From positions 124,001 to 188,000 of the forward strand of contig PSQN01000008.1 in NCBI GenBank assembly GCA_002989075.1: 64,000 bases of DNA, in the 5' to 3' direction. The notes under the pieces are model-generated. The model saw nothing but the letters and a program-made list of their open reading frames with translations. It was not told the DNA's origin and ran no database searches. Below are positions 1 to 11,468 of this stretch, piece by piece. Made by a program: the position numbers and the translations under genes. Position 1 is the stretch's first letter; each line of letters begins with the position of its first letter. This DNA comes from Arthonia radiata (Eukaryota > Ascomycota > Arthoniomycetes > Arthoniales > Arthoniaceae).

Positions 1-707
1 GCAGACGTGGGTCCATTCGGCCATGCGCGGAGGGGTCTGGGCACGCCTCACCTTGTGCGAGTGGTGCTTGCGTAGACGCCATTTAGACGGATGTAGATGC
101 GCGTCAAATGATTCTGCGAATACTATTTAATCCATGTATCGACTTAGGCAATGTAGAACGCAAGGACGAGAGCGGCGCATAAGGAGAGAAGCTCGCGCTG
201 GCCTGGTGGTACACATCGTCATTCGTACCGTCTAATGTTTGCTAACGCGTTTCGGTCAAAAGCAAGCCACATGTGACGTCACTCGTCTCAATTAAGATGG
301 GACGAAGCGCGCCTGACCAAATCTAAATGTTAGGGGCCCTTAGTTGCGCGCAAGTTCAAGGATAGCATAATCGTTAATCGCTGAATAGGGACAGTGGGCG
401 CAATTGGAAGTAGTATATCTGGAAGAGGTTCACAATTGCTTGGGTTAGAGAGCTATGAGTGGGTGTCCATCGCCCAAACTCGAGACGAGTGAGCCGGCAG
501 TGGACATCTCCTGCTCCCTCATGCATTCATCTTCCCATCCTTCTTCCAGTAGTGAACGTAATGGAGCCGTGAAAGGCCCAGCAGTCGCAGTCGAATTCTC
601 GAGTCAAGAGTTCGACGTCGTCACGGAAAGCCTCCAGCGCCAACGCTTCCGAAACACAATGAGTTGAGACGTATGCGTATCCGAACGTCGTATGAGCCGT
701 CGTTCGC
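1..707. other. No gene recognised (downstream of methyltransferase)
   Basis: I see no convincing coding region here. The open frames are short, overlap one another and match no family. The stretch lies downstream of the minus-strand methyltransferase and probably holds its 3' untranslated region. Confidence 0.5.
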
Positions 708-2123
708 TCAGATGCCCGTGCCACCTGGTTTACGTGCGTAGACGATCGCGCTGCACGTGTCAGTAAAGCACGCCACAAAGACCGCTGCCTCGGGGTACTC
801 ACACTTCATGGTAAGCGTGGATCGACCTCATGCGCAGCTCCTTGCGCATCTTGGACGCAAAGAGGCGAACGGTGTCAATCGACCAGCCCAGATAGTGAGT
901 GAACAGGTATGTGGCCCAGGTCTCCAGGGAGGAATGCCAATGAAGCATGTTCCACTTCCCAAGCTCCTTAAGCATGGGATCCCGTGTCCAGGGTGACATT
1001 GGGAGCCGAAAGCGCACTTCCGTGACGTCTTGGAAGCCGCCATCCACGAGATACTGCTTCATCTCATCCACAATGCGCAGTGTCTTGCCGAACCTATCGC
1101 CTGACTCGAGCGAGACCCGACCCCACTGTGCGAGCATAGAGTCCTCGGTCACGGTACCATCCTCGGATCTTGGAACGACGCTCATCTCGGCTTGCTCAAA
1201 CCAGGCGCCAGGCTTGAGGTGTCTGCAGTAGACGTCAGCTTGAATCAAGAGTTGATAGTCATACTTGGACCTACTCCATGACCTGACCATACATAGCAGG
1301 CCAATCTCGGACGGATCCATACATAGAGCGCATATGGATGAAGTCGAAGCTATTCTTGGTGAACAGCCACTCGCTCTCGGCATCGTCGACCTCGAATTGT
1401 AGGTTCGGGGGGACTTCTCGGGGCTGAACGGGTGAGAGATCGGTGCCAATCACCTGGCAATCCGGGTAGCGATCGGCGAAGTCCCTAGAGACTGTCAGAG
1501 AAGGGTTGTTATCAATTTTGATGGAGAGCACACTGTGCCGGTGACTTACATGGCCCAAATGCCAGTGCCACATCCAACGTCGAGCGCTCGCTGAGGCTTT
1601 GCGTGAATCGGAGCGAGGAAGAGCTTGCCATCGATGAGCTTGCTCCAGATGGCGTGCCTGCACGTGTCAGTCATTGTGGTCTGATGGTGTGATGAGCTTG
1701 TGGGAGGGGAACGCTACTCACGCAATGTCGAGCGATTCGAGAGCAATCTCATCATTGGGACCCCTGTTATGATGTCAGTGACTTGCGAACGTATGCGATA
1801 GAGCCTCTTCTTACCAGTAGGCACCTTCGCGGTATGCGTGGTAGCGACGGCCATGATGGAAGCGGTAGTCGGTGATTGACGACTTTATTGAAGTAGTCGC
1901 TCTGAAGGCACTGTCAGGACAGTCGAGCACTCAAGGGCTCCGCAAGACTTACGATTGCAGGTCGGAGTCATCCTCGAAGGCAGAGTCGTTGTCATCGTAA
2001 TCGACAGCCTGTCAAACATTGAATGTCAGTTTGGCGTGAGACAGAAACGAACGGTGGTGCAGCACTAACAAGAGGTAGATCATTGGATTGAAAGCCCGCG
2101 GCGTCAGCAGGAGCGTTTTCCAT
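708..2123 (-). CDS. LaeA-like SAM-dependent methyltransferase
   Basis: Eight-exon model giving 339 aa: 2123-2070, 2008-1953, 1901-1815, 1763-1722, 1657-1550, 1484-1275, 1222-803 and 750-708. All introns are GT-AG and the phases agree throughout. Near residues 38-66 is the block SSITDYRFHHGRRYHAYREG, typical of the fungal LaeA/TAM-type Methyltransf_23 family. Next come WGPNDE, the SAM-binding motif LDVGCGTGIWAMDFAD, and HLKPGAWFEQAEM. The C-terminus VYARKP resembles the usual family ending. The start codon precedes a short acidic N-terminus, as is common in the family. Members methylate diverse substrates, and LaeA itself regulates secondary metabolism; substrate and role are unknown here. The gene is divergent from a P450 across 1.9 kb. 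The family call is firm. The exon boundaries are hand-made. Confidence 0.88.
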
Positions 2124-4015
2124 TGCGCATGCTATGGCTTGGCGGGGGTGGTGGTGGAAGTCAAAATGAAAGATCTGGGGGGCAAGGAAAGTTCAAGAAA
2201 GTCGGGGTCAAGCGATATTTGAAACCATGATGGGGTTGGTGACGACGACAAGTGGGAAGCGGGCGAGGGAGTTGACGACCCAAGGGAATGGTGCTTGGGT
2301 TAGGAAGGAAAATGGCCTCTTCCGAAGACAGTGAAAGGGTTGAGGATTGTTTCTGCAAAGCTTGCGAGAGTAGCAAGGAGCAGTAGTCACGAGCTGGGGG
2401 GGGGGGGATCAAGTGGGAAGAAGGGCCGGGTCCGAAAGACTGGGTCAGTTTCTACGCCAACCGCACGCTCATCCACTTCTCCAGACCTCTTCAAAGCGAC
2501 AGTATTTGCGGGTGCACAGTGGTCGCAAAGAATGAGCGGACAGCCTCGCCCTGAGCCATTGCTGGCCAGGTTCCACGAGCATCGTAAGGGGGATCAATGG
2601 TGTATTTTGGGCGACATTGAGGCTTAATGCGGTGACGTGACCAGATTGCTATTCTTACACCTCCAGCACGTTCGCCCTCGCAGCATGAAGCCAGAGCGCA
2701 GATGTGCGTTGTGAACCATTCGACGATTGCCAGGCAGCTTTCTGGACGAGATGGAAGGGCATTCTCCGGCTCTTGAGTGACGCTCGACTCAGCACTCACG
2801 CCCCGCTCGCTGCCGCTAGTCCTCTTCCGATGCTGGTCCCCGTCGGATGCCGAGCCGACGCCGCGCCGAATCCCTTGCCCCGCTTTTGCTTCGTCGATGA
2901 GGCTCGGTGTCACCTCGCTCGCCCAGCGTTACCCAGGACCACAGTGCCACAGTATCGACAGAGGTATAACCACACTCCCAACCCTCGCGCTTGCCCTTAC
3001 GCTTCATCTAGCCTCGCACCCTCGACCTGTCTCCTGCACCTCTCTCTTAGCTGCAGCTTCCATGTAATTCCCTTGGTGCAACGTGCCCGTCCTTTCTGGC
3101 TGTCTTCCTCCTCCTTGGCTGTCAGCCCTTGCCAATCCAACGGCGTAGCGGTGGGCCTGACGTTCTCCATCCACCCACCCACCCACCCACCGCGAAAATA
3201 CTTACCAATTCCTCAGCGGATCTCTCTAGGTAGGCTCAAGCCCGCAGTAAATTCAGGGTTGCAGAGCTGCTTCATGTCCATGATCTTCCCCGCCTCCCAG
3301 AAGCACTCGATGTCTGCGTCGGCAAAACTGCTCCACCAGTCAGCATTATGCTTTTCATCCTAGTCTGTCTCATTATGCATGATGTCGCTTCTGCAAGGAA
3401 ATTAATTGCCCGATGCCGGTATTTTACGACTGTCTTCTCCGTCCGGTCCACGTTCAAAGCATGCGAAAAAGGTTTGTTCACCGCTGATCCTTTGCTTCTT
3501 CTCGACCAGATAGCCGCGTCCGATCTACAAATTGGGCCGGCTCTTGCCATACATGAGCTAAAGAGGCACTTGGCATCTCTATGTCGCTTCTCACTCGTTC
3601 GACCACGATCTCGGGTGCAAGAAATCTTTAGGATGTTGACTCGGTCGTCCTCCACAAGCGCTTGGTCTTACCGTGTTCGTCCATCCGTCAACTGTTCGCG
3701 CTAGAAGTACATGAGATGGCTTGCACTGAGACTAGGTTGCTCGGCTACGCTCCGCGACGGCCTGTCCGTATAGTAATTAGCGATGTCGAACTGGTTGGCT
3801 AGGCCCAGCAGATCAATCGTCCCAACAGTCTGGGTTTTGACGATTTCCTCGAAACAATGTTCCTTCTCTTTGAGAGTCGTTAGGTGACCGGGCTCCGCGC
3901 GCGCAGAAGTCAGAAATAGCCTGCGATTGTACAATCTCATTTTGACGTCTTACTGAACTTAGCCCATTCTCGTGAAAAAGGCGTACGACCCCTAGTCTGG
4001 AGAGAACCCGCCAGC
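2124..4015. other. 1.9-kb divergent intergenic region, no gene recognised
   Basis: This lies between the starts of the methyltransferase and the P450, so it should contain both promoters. It holds a G12 run at 2396-2407 and a CCCA-type microsatellite near 3170-3190. Open frames of up to about 220 codons occur, for example plus strand 2704-3363. They are proline/serine-rich, overlap frames on the other strand and resemble no protein I know. Confidence 0.5.
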
Positions 4016-5912
4016 ATGGTTCTGGGTCTCCTCGACATCTCACCGTTCGCCGACACCGTTCTCGTGCTTCTGGCGGCCCTCTACTTCTCGTGGACAATCT
4101 TTCGTGCATTCTCTACTGCGTATCTCAGCCCATTATCAAACTTCCCGGGGCCAAAGGCAGCCGCTCTGACCAGGTATTGGCATGCGTGCGTCGAATGTGT
4201 GCTGAATCGGTCTTTCTACGATGTTCTTATCGACTTACACCAAAAACACGGTCAGTAACGACGGATACACAAATATGTGAGTGGCAAGCTGACCGCTCAT
4301 GACAGGTGACGTGGTCCGGATCGGGCCGCAGGAGGTAAGCCAGTGGCTGCTTGCACGAGCCATCAAGGCACAAGTACTGACGGGAGCAAGCTTCACTTCG
4401 CTAACCCTCAAGCGTATCACGACATCTACAATACTGCAAATCGGTGGGACAAGGAGAGGCGCTTGTATCATAGCTTTGGAGAAGACCGATCCTCGTTCGG
4501 ATTTTTGACCTACAACGAAGCAAAGCCGCGCAAGGATCTTCTCACCAGACGTTTCTCATCCAAGGCTGTGCTCGATGCGCACGTATTGATACAAGACAAG
4601 GTACGGCCCCAACCACGCAAAGCGAGCCGAGTTACACAAGAACGTTCCTTCAAGAAACTGCTTGTGGCGACGCCGTTCCGATGCGAGGAACAACCAAACG
4701 TCTTGCGTGAGTAACAAGAGCTGATAGTGTACCGCATAGATCGACGGACTCTGCAGAGCCTTCGAGCGTCGCGCTACGGCGGGTGAAGCAACTCACGTTG
4801 ACCATGCGTTCCGATGTCTGACTATTGATGTGATCACATATCTATGTTTTGGCAAGTCTGTCAACGCGATCGAAGAACGGGACTTCCACGCACCATTTCT
4901 CATGGCCCTGGATGCCTCAAAGCCCGTTCTGCGACGCTTCAAGCATAGCGACTGGTACAAGCACATGATTCAGAAATGTCCGCCCGACCTTGCCAAAATC
5001 CTTAGCCCAAAGTCGGTTGGCCTGGTCAATTTGCAACAGGTAGGATTACCATGATTGCATGTCAGCATCACCGATGTAGCTAACAGGCGATCGCGCAGAT
5101 GCTTGGTGCACAGATCAAAGGAATATCAAAGAATCCACAGCGCGAGCTCGACCTGCTCCCACACAATCTCACCATCTATCACACCCTCATCATGCCCAAT
5201 GATGGCAAGAGTGGCGAACCCATCAGTGCCGGCTCACTCTATGAGGAAGCACAGGCTCTGATGTTCGCCGGATCTGATACTGTCGGCAACGCTCTTCACG
5301 TCATTAGCTATCACCTCGGGAAAGACTCAGTACGACAACAGCGATTGAAAGCCGAGCTCGACGACGCCTGGCGAGCTGCCTCGAATCAACTTCCTTCTCC
5401 TTCCGTCCTCGAACAGCTTCCTTACCTCAACGCAACCTTGCAGGAAGGCCTTCGAATCAGTAACGGCGTTGTCTCAGGCCTGCTCCGGCACGTGCCTACC
5501 GAGGGTGCGACAATTGCTGGAGTATATGTCCCTGGCGGGACGGTTGTTTCTTGCGCGTCCCCCTTCGTGCATCTCAACAAGGGCATTTTCCCAGAGCCGC
5601 ATCTGTTCAATCCCGAGCGATGGTTGGATAACCCAAACCTCGAGCGCTGGCTTGTGCCATTTTCCAAGGGTCCGCGAATGTGCCTAGGCATCAAGTGAGT
5701 AATGACGATCAGCAATGTCGTCGACATAAGCGGCGCTGACCATGATCAATAGTCTCGCCTGGCTGGAGCTACGCATGACCGTCTCGACAGTCTTCCATAG
5801 ATTCGACGTGACCACCGACTCATCCAGCCCGGATAAGCTCGAGTTCAACGACGCGTTCCTGCCGGATTGGCGAGGCGTGACGAAAGCCCACTTCATACCC
5901 GTCGCGGCTTAA
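4016..5912 (+). CDS. Cytochrome P450 monooxygenase
   Basis: Six-exon model giving 509 aa: 4016-4250, 4306-4334, 4391-4600, 4740-5039, 5099-5694 and 5753-5912. The N-terminus carries a hydrophobic anchor (about residues 10-35) followed by the proline-rich hinge SNFPGPK, as in ER-bound microsomal P450s. The I-helix motif AGSDT is near residue 315 and the K-helix ExxR (EGLR) near 376. PERW and the haem loop FSKGPRMCLG, with the cysteine ligand, are near 445. All hallmark residues are present and the gene looks intact. The sequence resembles fungal P450s of the trichodiene-oxygenase/pisatin-demethylase type, but the substrate cannot be read from sequence. Intron 3 (139 nt) is longer than the others. 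Divergent placement beside the methyltransferase suggests, but does not show, a joint role in specialised metabolism. Confidence 0.93.
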
Positions 5913-6572
5913 TGAGGTGATCACGACTTACGATCCAACACCGCATTATTTAATTAACCCAGGTCTGCTTTTTCTTCTTCGATGCAACACAGCACCACCG
6001 CATACTGCTCGGAGGTCTTTTGAGCTTAGTGTCAGATACCCCCGCGGCTATATGACTTACGAGACGAGCAGATGGAGATGCAGAGGGAAATCACTCATCT
6101 GACTATTTAGACCGCCGGCACGAGACGAACGGCCGAACGATTACGAGCCCGCCCTCATTTCCGAGTATTCTTACCGCTTTCTGTCGCTCATTAGGCTGTG
6201 CAGATGCTCCCCAGCCCGCTCGGCCTCCTGAAGACGTACATGACTTTCAAGGCCTCGCTATCTTGACGAAACCTCGTTCACCCATTTCTATACCTATGCT
6301 ATCAAGCCTTAGGCCCTCAGCTCCACCAGTTCCACATTAAGCACCGTTGAATGTTGTTCCCTCCGGTGTCTCCACCCTCCCCTGCACCATGTACCGCTAT
6401 ACAACTACTATGAAGCCTCTGCCTCTACACAGCTCATCTTCCAGTTCAAATAACATGCCTTCTGCAGCGTCCGCCACGCCTGGCGGTCTATCTACTTGTT
6501 GCATCTTCTCGCGTTAAAGGGGGCGTACTGCGCAGGTCACTGGGCTGCCGTCACGGCGCCCATAACCAGTGC
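5913..6572. other. No gene recognised (P450 3' flank)
   Basis: This is the downstream flank of the P450. It is pyrimidine-rich in places, and I see no coding or RNA gene in it. Confidence 0.45.
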
Positions 6573-6921
6573 ATGACATCCTTATCATCAGCTGTCGTCG
6601 CAGCTCTATCGTTGGCCGCCGTCGGAATCTTCTCCTCAGCTGCTGCTGTAGCACCCCGTGAGTTTGTTATCCCTCTCTTCCTGGAGCACGTCTCTGCAAA
6701 CTGCGATGTACAGGTTTGGTGAGCTGGCGTTGATGTCGAGTCTGAGCCATTCAGTACCTCAGAACACTATTCGTGGAATGTCGATGGAGAGGTATGATCT
6801 GCGTGAAGCTCGCCGTGCCATGTCTTGCCAGAGTGTGGTGAAGGGCGAGAGGCAAGGACGAGGGAGTATTGCTCAATACGCTGCTCGTGCCGCTGCGAGC
6901 TCCGTTGTCATGTTTTCGTAG
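6573..6921 (+). CDS. Possible small secreted protein (83 aa)
   Basis: The first exon (6573-6657) encodes a textbook signal-peptide-like start, MTSLSSAVVAALSLAAVGIF, followed by an alanine-rich segment. It ends at a strong donor (GTGAGT). Joining it to an acceptor at 6751-6754 continues in frame into an open segment at 6755-6921, for a total of 83 aa. The mature part is basic and Arg/Met/Ser-rich and has a single cysteine; I recognise no domain. Without the splice the frame stops after 49 codons. This rests only on the signal sequence and splice signals, so it is tentative. Confidence 0.3.
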
Positions 6922-7052
6922 GCGTCAGATTTTTCATTGAACAGTGAAAACAGCGCCTCATGAATAGTCTGTATATCATACATTCGTAAAAGCCATCATG
7001 GCTATGCTCTCCCCATACTCATACTCAAGCTCCAGTCTCGAGCCGGCCGACC

Positions 7053-8717
7053 TCACTTCTTGAACCCCAGCAGCTTCTTCAACCTAGCCTCCTTATCCCC
7101 CTTCCTCTTCCCCTTCTCATCATCCTCCTTCCCTTCACTCTTTCCCTCCTCCTGCTCCCCTTTCACCTCCACCCCCTCTTCAACCCTCGGCACACTCATC
7201 TCCGTCGCCTGCACCCTATACTCCTCCTTCAAACTCGGCCGTCCCTTCCGCTCTTTCCCAACCCCTTCACTCCACCCAATCGTCACCAGCACCCGCCCCG
7301 TCCACCCAAGATCGCAAATCAACCGCTTCCCTCCCTCTTTCTCCTGATCTAACTTCGTAATCACGCCCACGCCCGCCCCTTGCACCGCTCCCCCTCCGCT
7401 GTTACCAACCGTGAACAACTCCACCCCCTCACCTTCTGACAAATCCATCACACCCCGACACGTCTCGTACAGACTCTCCATCGTATCAGCCTGCCCATAT
7501 TCCTTCTGCACGCTCGTCTGGTCCGGGAAGCGCAGCCGCACCGTCACAGCGGGGATCTTGGAGAGCTCGGAGAGGCGGGTTTCGGCTGACTGGACTTTTT
7601 CGGCTTCGGTGGGGAGGCGCCGGTTGCGAGAGGCGCGGAGAAGGACGGACTGGTGGGAGCGGGCGTGCTCGGCTGTGGGCGTGTAGTCGACTTCGTTGTG
7701 GGGAGTGTTGGCGTTGGCGGCGAGCGGGGTGGAGGAGGTGGGGGCGGAGAAGATGGCGATACCGGTGGTTGAAGGTGTGGTGGGTCCGTTTTGTGAAACG
7801 ACGGATTCAGATTGTGCAGTGGAGGGATCTGAGGGTGTGGGATCTGCTGCAGTATCGACTGTGGAAGATGCAGGATTGATCGGGTCGCCTGTGTCGGTGG
7901 ATGTGTCCATCGCTTCGGATGAAGATTGGGGTATCGCATGCTCCTCCTCTTGATTGGCAGAGGGAGCAGCGACAGGTTGAGGCTCGTCGATATCCGAGAA
8001 ATACTGACTGATCTCCTTCATGGCCTCTTCAAGCGGCTGCGTCGTGTTCTTGAAGCTCAGTCGCATCATCACGTTCCCGCTGATGCCTAATCGCTGCAGC
8101 GTCCGGCTCAGATCCGAGATGCTGTCGAGTTGCCTGCCCATCACGTTGAGGGCAGGCATCTCGTAGCACAGTCTGCCTGGACCACTGATTGCTGTTCCGC
8201 CTTCGGCCATGAGCGGCGTAGCTCGCTGCGTGAAGTTGAAGTTCTTACCTTTCGTTGAGTCGCCGCCTGCTGCACCGCTTTCGAAGCGTCGTAGGATCTG
8301 CCATAAGGATGTTGTGGAGGGGAATTTGTCAATGAGGCGTGTGCCCGGTGTGGATGCTGCGGATTGTGGGAGTTGGAGCGCTACTGACACTGGTGCAGCC
8401 GACCGTGAGGACTGCACGAGGTTTAATTTGGCTCCTGGTGAAAGACCTGAGAGCTGGATTGTGCGGTCTAGGTCGACAGGTTTGTCGTTGTGCCTGTAGG
8501 CTACAAGTCAGTCCCAGGCTCAGCGCAGTAAATCGAACATTGCTGGTGGTGGAACGATAGCGAACAGGACCCGCACCTACTTCAAGCCATACAAATCCGG
8601 ATTCACCCCAAACTTCGCACACGCCTCCCTCAACACATCGTTCAAATACTTCCCTGGCGTGGTCTTGATCGTATGCCTTCTCGCACTCACATCAATAACC
8701 ACCACATGCGAGGCCAT
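7053..8717 (-). CDS. TUG/ASPSCR1-type UBX-domain protein (Ubx4-like)
   Basis: Two exons (8717-8581 and 8493-7053; 87-nt intron) encode 525 aa. Residues 1-80 match the TUG ubiquitin-like domain found at the N-terminus of human ASPSCR1/TUG and its fungal relatives (VVVIDVSARRHTIKTTPGKY, then HNDKPVDLDRTIQLSGL). A disordered Ser/Thr/Pro-rich middle follows. Near residues 360-455 is a UBX-like fold (PAVTVRLRFPDQTSVQKEY, later LVTIGW), then a Lys/Glu-rich tail. Proteins of this family bind the p97/Cdc48 ATPase through the UBX domain and adjust hexamer assembly or ER-linked degradation; yeast Ubx4 is the nearest named relative. The start is supported by conservation of the first residues. The intron falls within the ubiquitin-like domain. 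Confidence 0.88.
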
Positions 8718-8815
8718 TGTGGATGATCCCAGTTCGTGACGACAACGCCGTGCAAAGCACCCACGAGATACAACGGCCGTCGTAAGATCCTAAACTGCAA
8801 GTGGAGTCTCAGGAT

Positions 8816-9218
8816 CTACCTCACTCCTCGTCTGACGTGCTGCTCAAGCTGCTCGTTGAGCTCTCGGAGGCGGCCGATCTCGGTCTCGAGCTCGCGGCGT
8901 TGCTTTGCGCGGTGGCGGAGCTCGCGGATCTGGAAGAAGATCTTGGGGATGCTCCAGAGGTAGAGGAGGATGATGGCGAGGCGGCGTTCGTATGGGCGGA
9001 GGGCGATGCCGATGAGGCTAGGCATGAGGGGCATGGGCATTTGCCATGCGATCCGAGTAATGGTTTGCTAGGATGGGGTGGAAGATGCTCGAATGGTGAA
9101 AGCAAGCGACGGTGATTACGTTCGCCTGACAGGTCTTGGAGCAGAGCACTTGCGGAAGACCCTGCCAGTTGTGACAAGCTAGATTACCGTAAGGGGCAGT
9201 AGCGTGCGTACTAGACAT
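8816..9218 (-). CDS. Small membrane-anchored protein with C-terminal coiled coil
   Basis: Two-exon model (9218-9120 and 9067-8816; 52-nt intron) giving 116 aa. The first exon encodes a cysteine-containing segment with HNWQGLPQVLCSKTC. The second has a hydrophobic stretch (RLAIILLYLWSIPKIFF, about residues 68-84) followed by a charged, heptad-like helix rich in Arg, Glu and Leu to the end. I do not recognise the family. One membrane span plus a basic coiled coil would suit a small organelle-membrane adaptor, but that is a guess. The second exon reads well. The first exon and intron are less certain, and a start at the Met encoded at 9040 would give 74 aa. Confidence 0.55.
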
Positions 9219-9446
9219 CCATATACGGTAATTTATACCTTGGGCTCCGCACGACGCGACTTGCTTAGCCGCCTGTAAGATTCTCGTCTCATCAACCATC
9301 TCAGCGCACCAAACCACACCTCACTCGACCCTTCTAGCTTGCGGATTGACCGCTAAAAAACACGAAGAACTAAGCAGAACCATCTTCCCAGCTCATGAGA
9401 TAACAACCTCTGCAAGAAACTCCAAACCCTCACCGCCCGCCTCATC

Positions 9447-10161
9447 ATGGTACATCAGCCCAACAAGCTCACCCTTCCCAACAGCAAACTAACCAAACCA
9501 CCAGTCAAACCCCTTCCAAATCAACGGCGGCGCCTGCGTCGCCATGACCGGCAAGAACTGCGTAGCCATCGCCTCCGACCTCCGCCTCGGCCTGCAATCC
9601 CTCACCGTCTCCAACAACTTCCCCAAAGTCTTCTCCTTCTCCTCGCCCACCACCTCGCCCTCCACCCCGGCCGCCTCCACACCCACCGTCTATCTCGGCC
9701 TCACCGGCCTGGCCACCGACATCGCGACCGTGCACGACACCCTCCGCTACAAGACCAACCTCTACCGCCTGCGCGAGGAGCGCAGTATATCCCCCAAGAC
9801 GTTCGCGCAGCTCATTAGCACGAGTCTGTATGAGAAGCGGTTTGGGCCGTGGTTTGTGAGTCCGGTGGTCGCAGGGCTGGACGGAAAGACGGGGGAGCCG
9901 TTCATTTGTGGGTTTGATAGTATTGGGTGTATTGATTATGCGAAGGACTTTATTGTTAGTGGGACGGCGAGTGATCAGCTGTTTGGGACGTGTGAGGGGT
10001 TGTGGGAGGAGGGGCTCGGGCCGGATGAGTTGTTTGAGACGATCAGTCAGGCGCTGTTGAGTGCGGTGGATAGGGATGCGTTGAGTGGGTGGGGGGCGTA
10101 TGTGCATATCATTGAGAAGGACAAGGTGACGAAGAGGCTGCTCAAGTCGCGACAAGATTAG
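9447..10161 (+). CDS. PUP3: 20S proteasome subunit beta-3
   Basis: The main exon 9505-10161 begins SNPFQINGGACVAMTGKNCV, the typical N-terminus of proteasome beta-3 after its initiator Met. The matching ATG lies at 9447-9449 and is followed directly by a donor, GTACAT. The 55-nt intron contains a perfect CTAAC branch site and ends CCAG at 9504. The coding part of exon 1 is therefore only the ATG. The protein is 219 aa, slightly longer than usual because of a Ser/Thr/Pro insert near residues 50-63. Beta-3 is a structural, catalytically inactive subunit of the 20S core's beta rings. The conserved parts GFDSIGCIDYAKDFIVSGTA and the C-terminal region are intact. A start at the internal Met of VAMTGKNC would delete the conserved first strand. 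Confidence 0.93.
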
Positions 10162-10505
10162 AAGGGCAGTAGCAAAGCGGATCAATCAAACAGCGTGGAC
10201 TGCATGAAGAGCTGCAGGCAGAATAGCAATGGTGTACGAATACACAACAGATAGACCTCTACGTCTGCATGCTCCAAACCGTATCTCCCATTCCATTGCG
10301 CATAATCGTCCCAAGTGCACAATGTTCACTTACTGGAATATGCTTTGATGACGATCGATTTTGAAGCATATGCAACTTGGGATATGCTCATTAAGGCATG
10401 ATATCTACAGATGGCCGTTCAACTCCTTGCTAAAGTCATATGTGTAGCGCTGCTGTCAATAGCATCCAACTCTTCTAAGATGACATACGAAATATTCGAC
10501 GCTGC
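10162..10505. other. Convergent 3' intergenic region
   Basis: This lies between the stop codons of PUP3 (+) and the Frag1-type gene (-). I see no coding potential; it probably holds both 3' ends. Confidence 0.5.
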
Positions 10506-11468
10506 TCAAAAGTGCGTGGGTGGTGTCCGATAGCCAGACTGTCCGTACCCTTGCGCATACGCATTCTGGCCGTTAGGATACCCAGACATCTGCGCCTCGC
10601 CGCCATCGTTATGGTGATGACCGTTCGCGGAGATCGACTTTCGATCCGTGTAGTGGCTCTGCATGGAATGGTTCTTCAATGCTGGGATGAGATCGACCAT
10701 GAACGAGAATATGTATCCCGTGAAAATAAGCGCAATGACCCATTCGAGGACCGCACCAGCGTTGATGTGCTTATCAGTTGTGTTGAACACACCAAATGGG
10801 ATCGCAAGCGCGATCTCGACAAAGATGAAGAACAGCTTGAACCAGAAGGAGAAGCGCAGCGTGATGTGCTCGTGGTATTTCTTGCCCAAGAGACCGTACT
10901 CTGCGCAGATGAAGATAGCGCTGAGGAGGTAGCCGACAATGAAGACAGCCAGGCAGCGGTCGTGCATAGCCGGGTAATGTGCGGTGTCGAAAATGGATAG
11001 CAGAATGATGCCAACGGCGCCTGCGATTGCAGCGAGGATGGCGAGGATGGACATAATGCGGCCGGCCCAGCTGGTGTTTGGTGCCAGACGTCCTTCGTGC
11101 CGTAGCCAGCGCTCTGCGATCATGGAGAGGTCGAGTGTGACGACCATTATTGTGGCGCCCGCAATGAACAGGGGTTTCAGCTTAGATGCGCCGATATCTT
11201 CGATGTTGTCAGTGGCTGTCTGAGGAAGTGGAGCAGGATGGGAAACGCACCAGATATGTAGGCGATCTTCTGGCCGGGATCTTGGGAGGCGTATGGGACA
11301 CTGTTGTAGTCGATGATCCAGTAAAGGAGCATTCCTAGCAGTGTGCCTGTCCTTGGGTTAGCCACCGCGTCCATTGGGATCGGAGGGTCGTGAGAATGTT
11401 GTACCAAGCCATACTATTGCCGAGAAGAGCGGCAATATCCAGTAAAACTTGTGTCCTATCGTGATCAT
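10506..11468 (-). CDS. Frag1/DRAM/Sfk1-family multispan membrane protein
   Basis: Three exons (11468-11405, 11346-11251 and 11197-10506; introns 58 and 53 nt) give 283 aa. The N-terminus (FYWILPLFSAIVWLG, then GMLLYWIIDY) and the loop YISDIGASKLKPLFIAGATI are characteristic of the Frag1/DRAM/Sfk1 family, which has about six membrane spans. Hydrophobic segments follow to about residue 225. The tail after that is polar and Gly/Tyr/Asn/Gln-rich, probably cytosolic and disordered. Yeast Sfk1 supports plasma-membrane phosphoinositide signalling and lipid asymmetry, and animal relatives include PGAP2 and DRAM. The exact role here is unknown. All splice junctions keep phase. Confidence 0.87.

Noticed and set aside
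2704-3363. 219-codon plus-strand frame between methyltransferase and P450
   Set aside because: It is Pro/Ser/Leu-rich, overlaps several frames on the other strand and has no homology I can name. Its first codons lack a credible context.
9505-10185. 226-codon minus-strand frame opposite PUP3
   Set aside because: It is the antisense shadow of a conserved, GC-rich coding exon and has no family resemblance.
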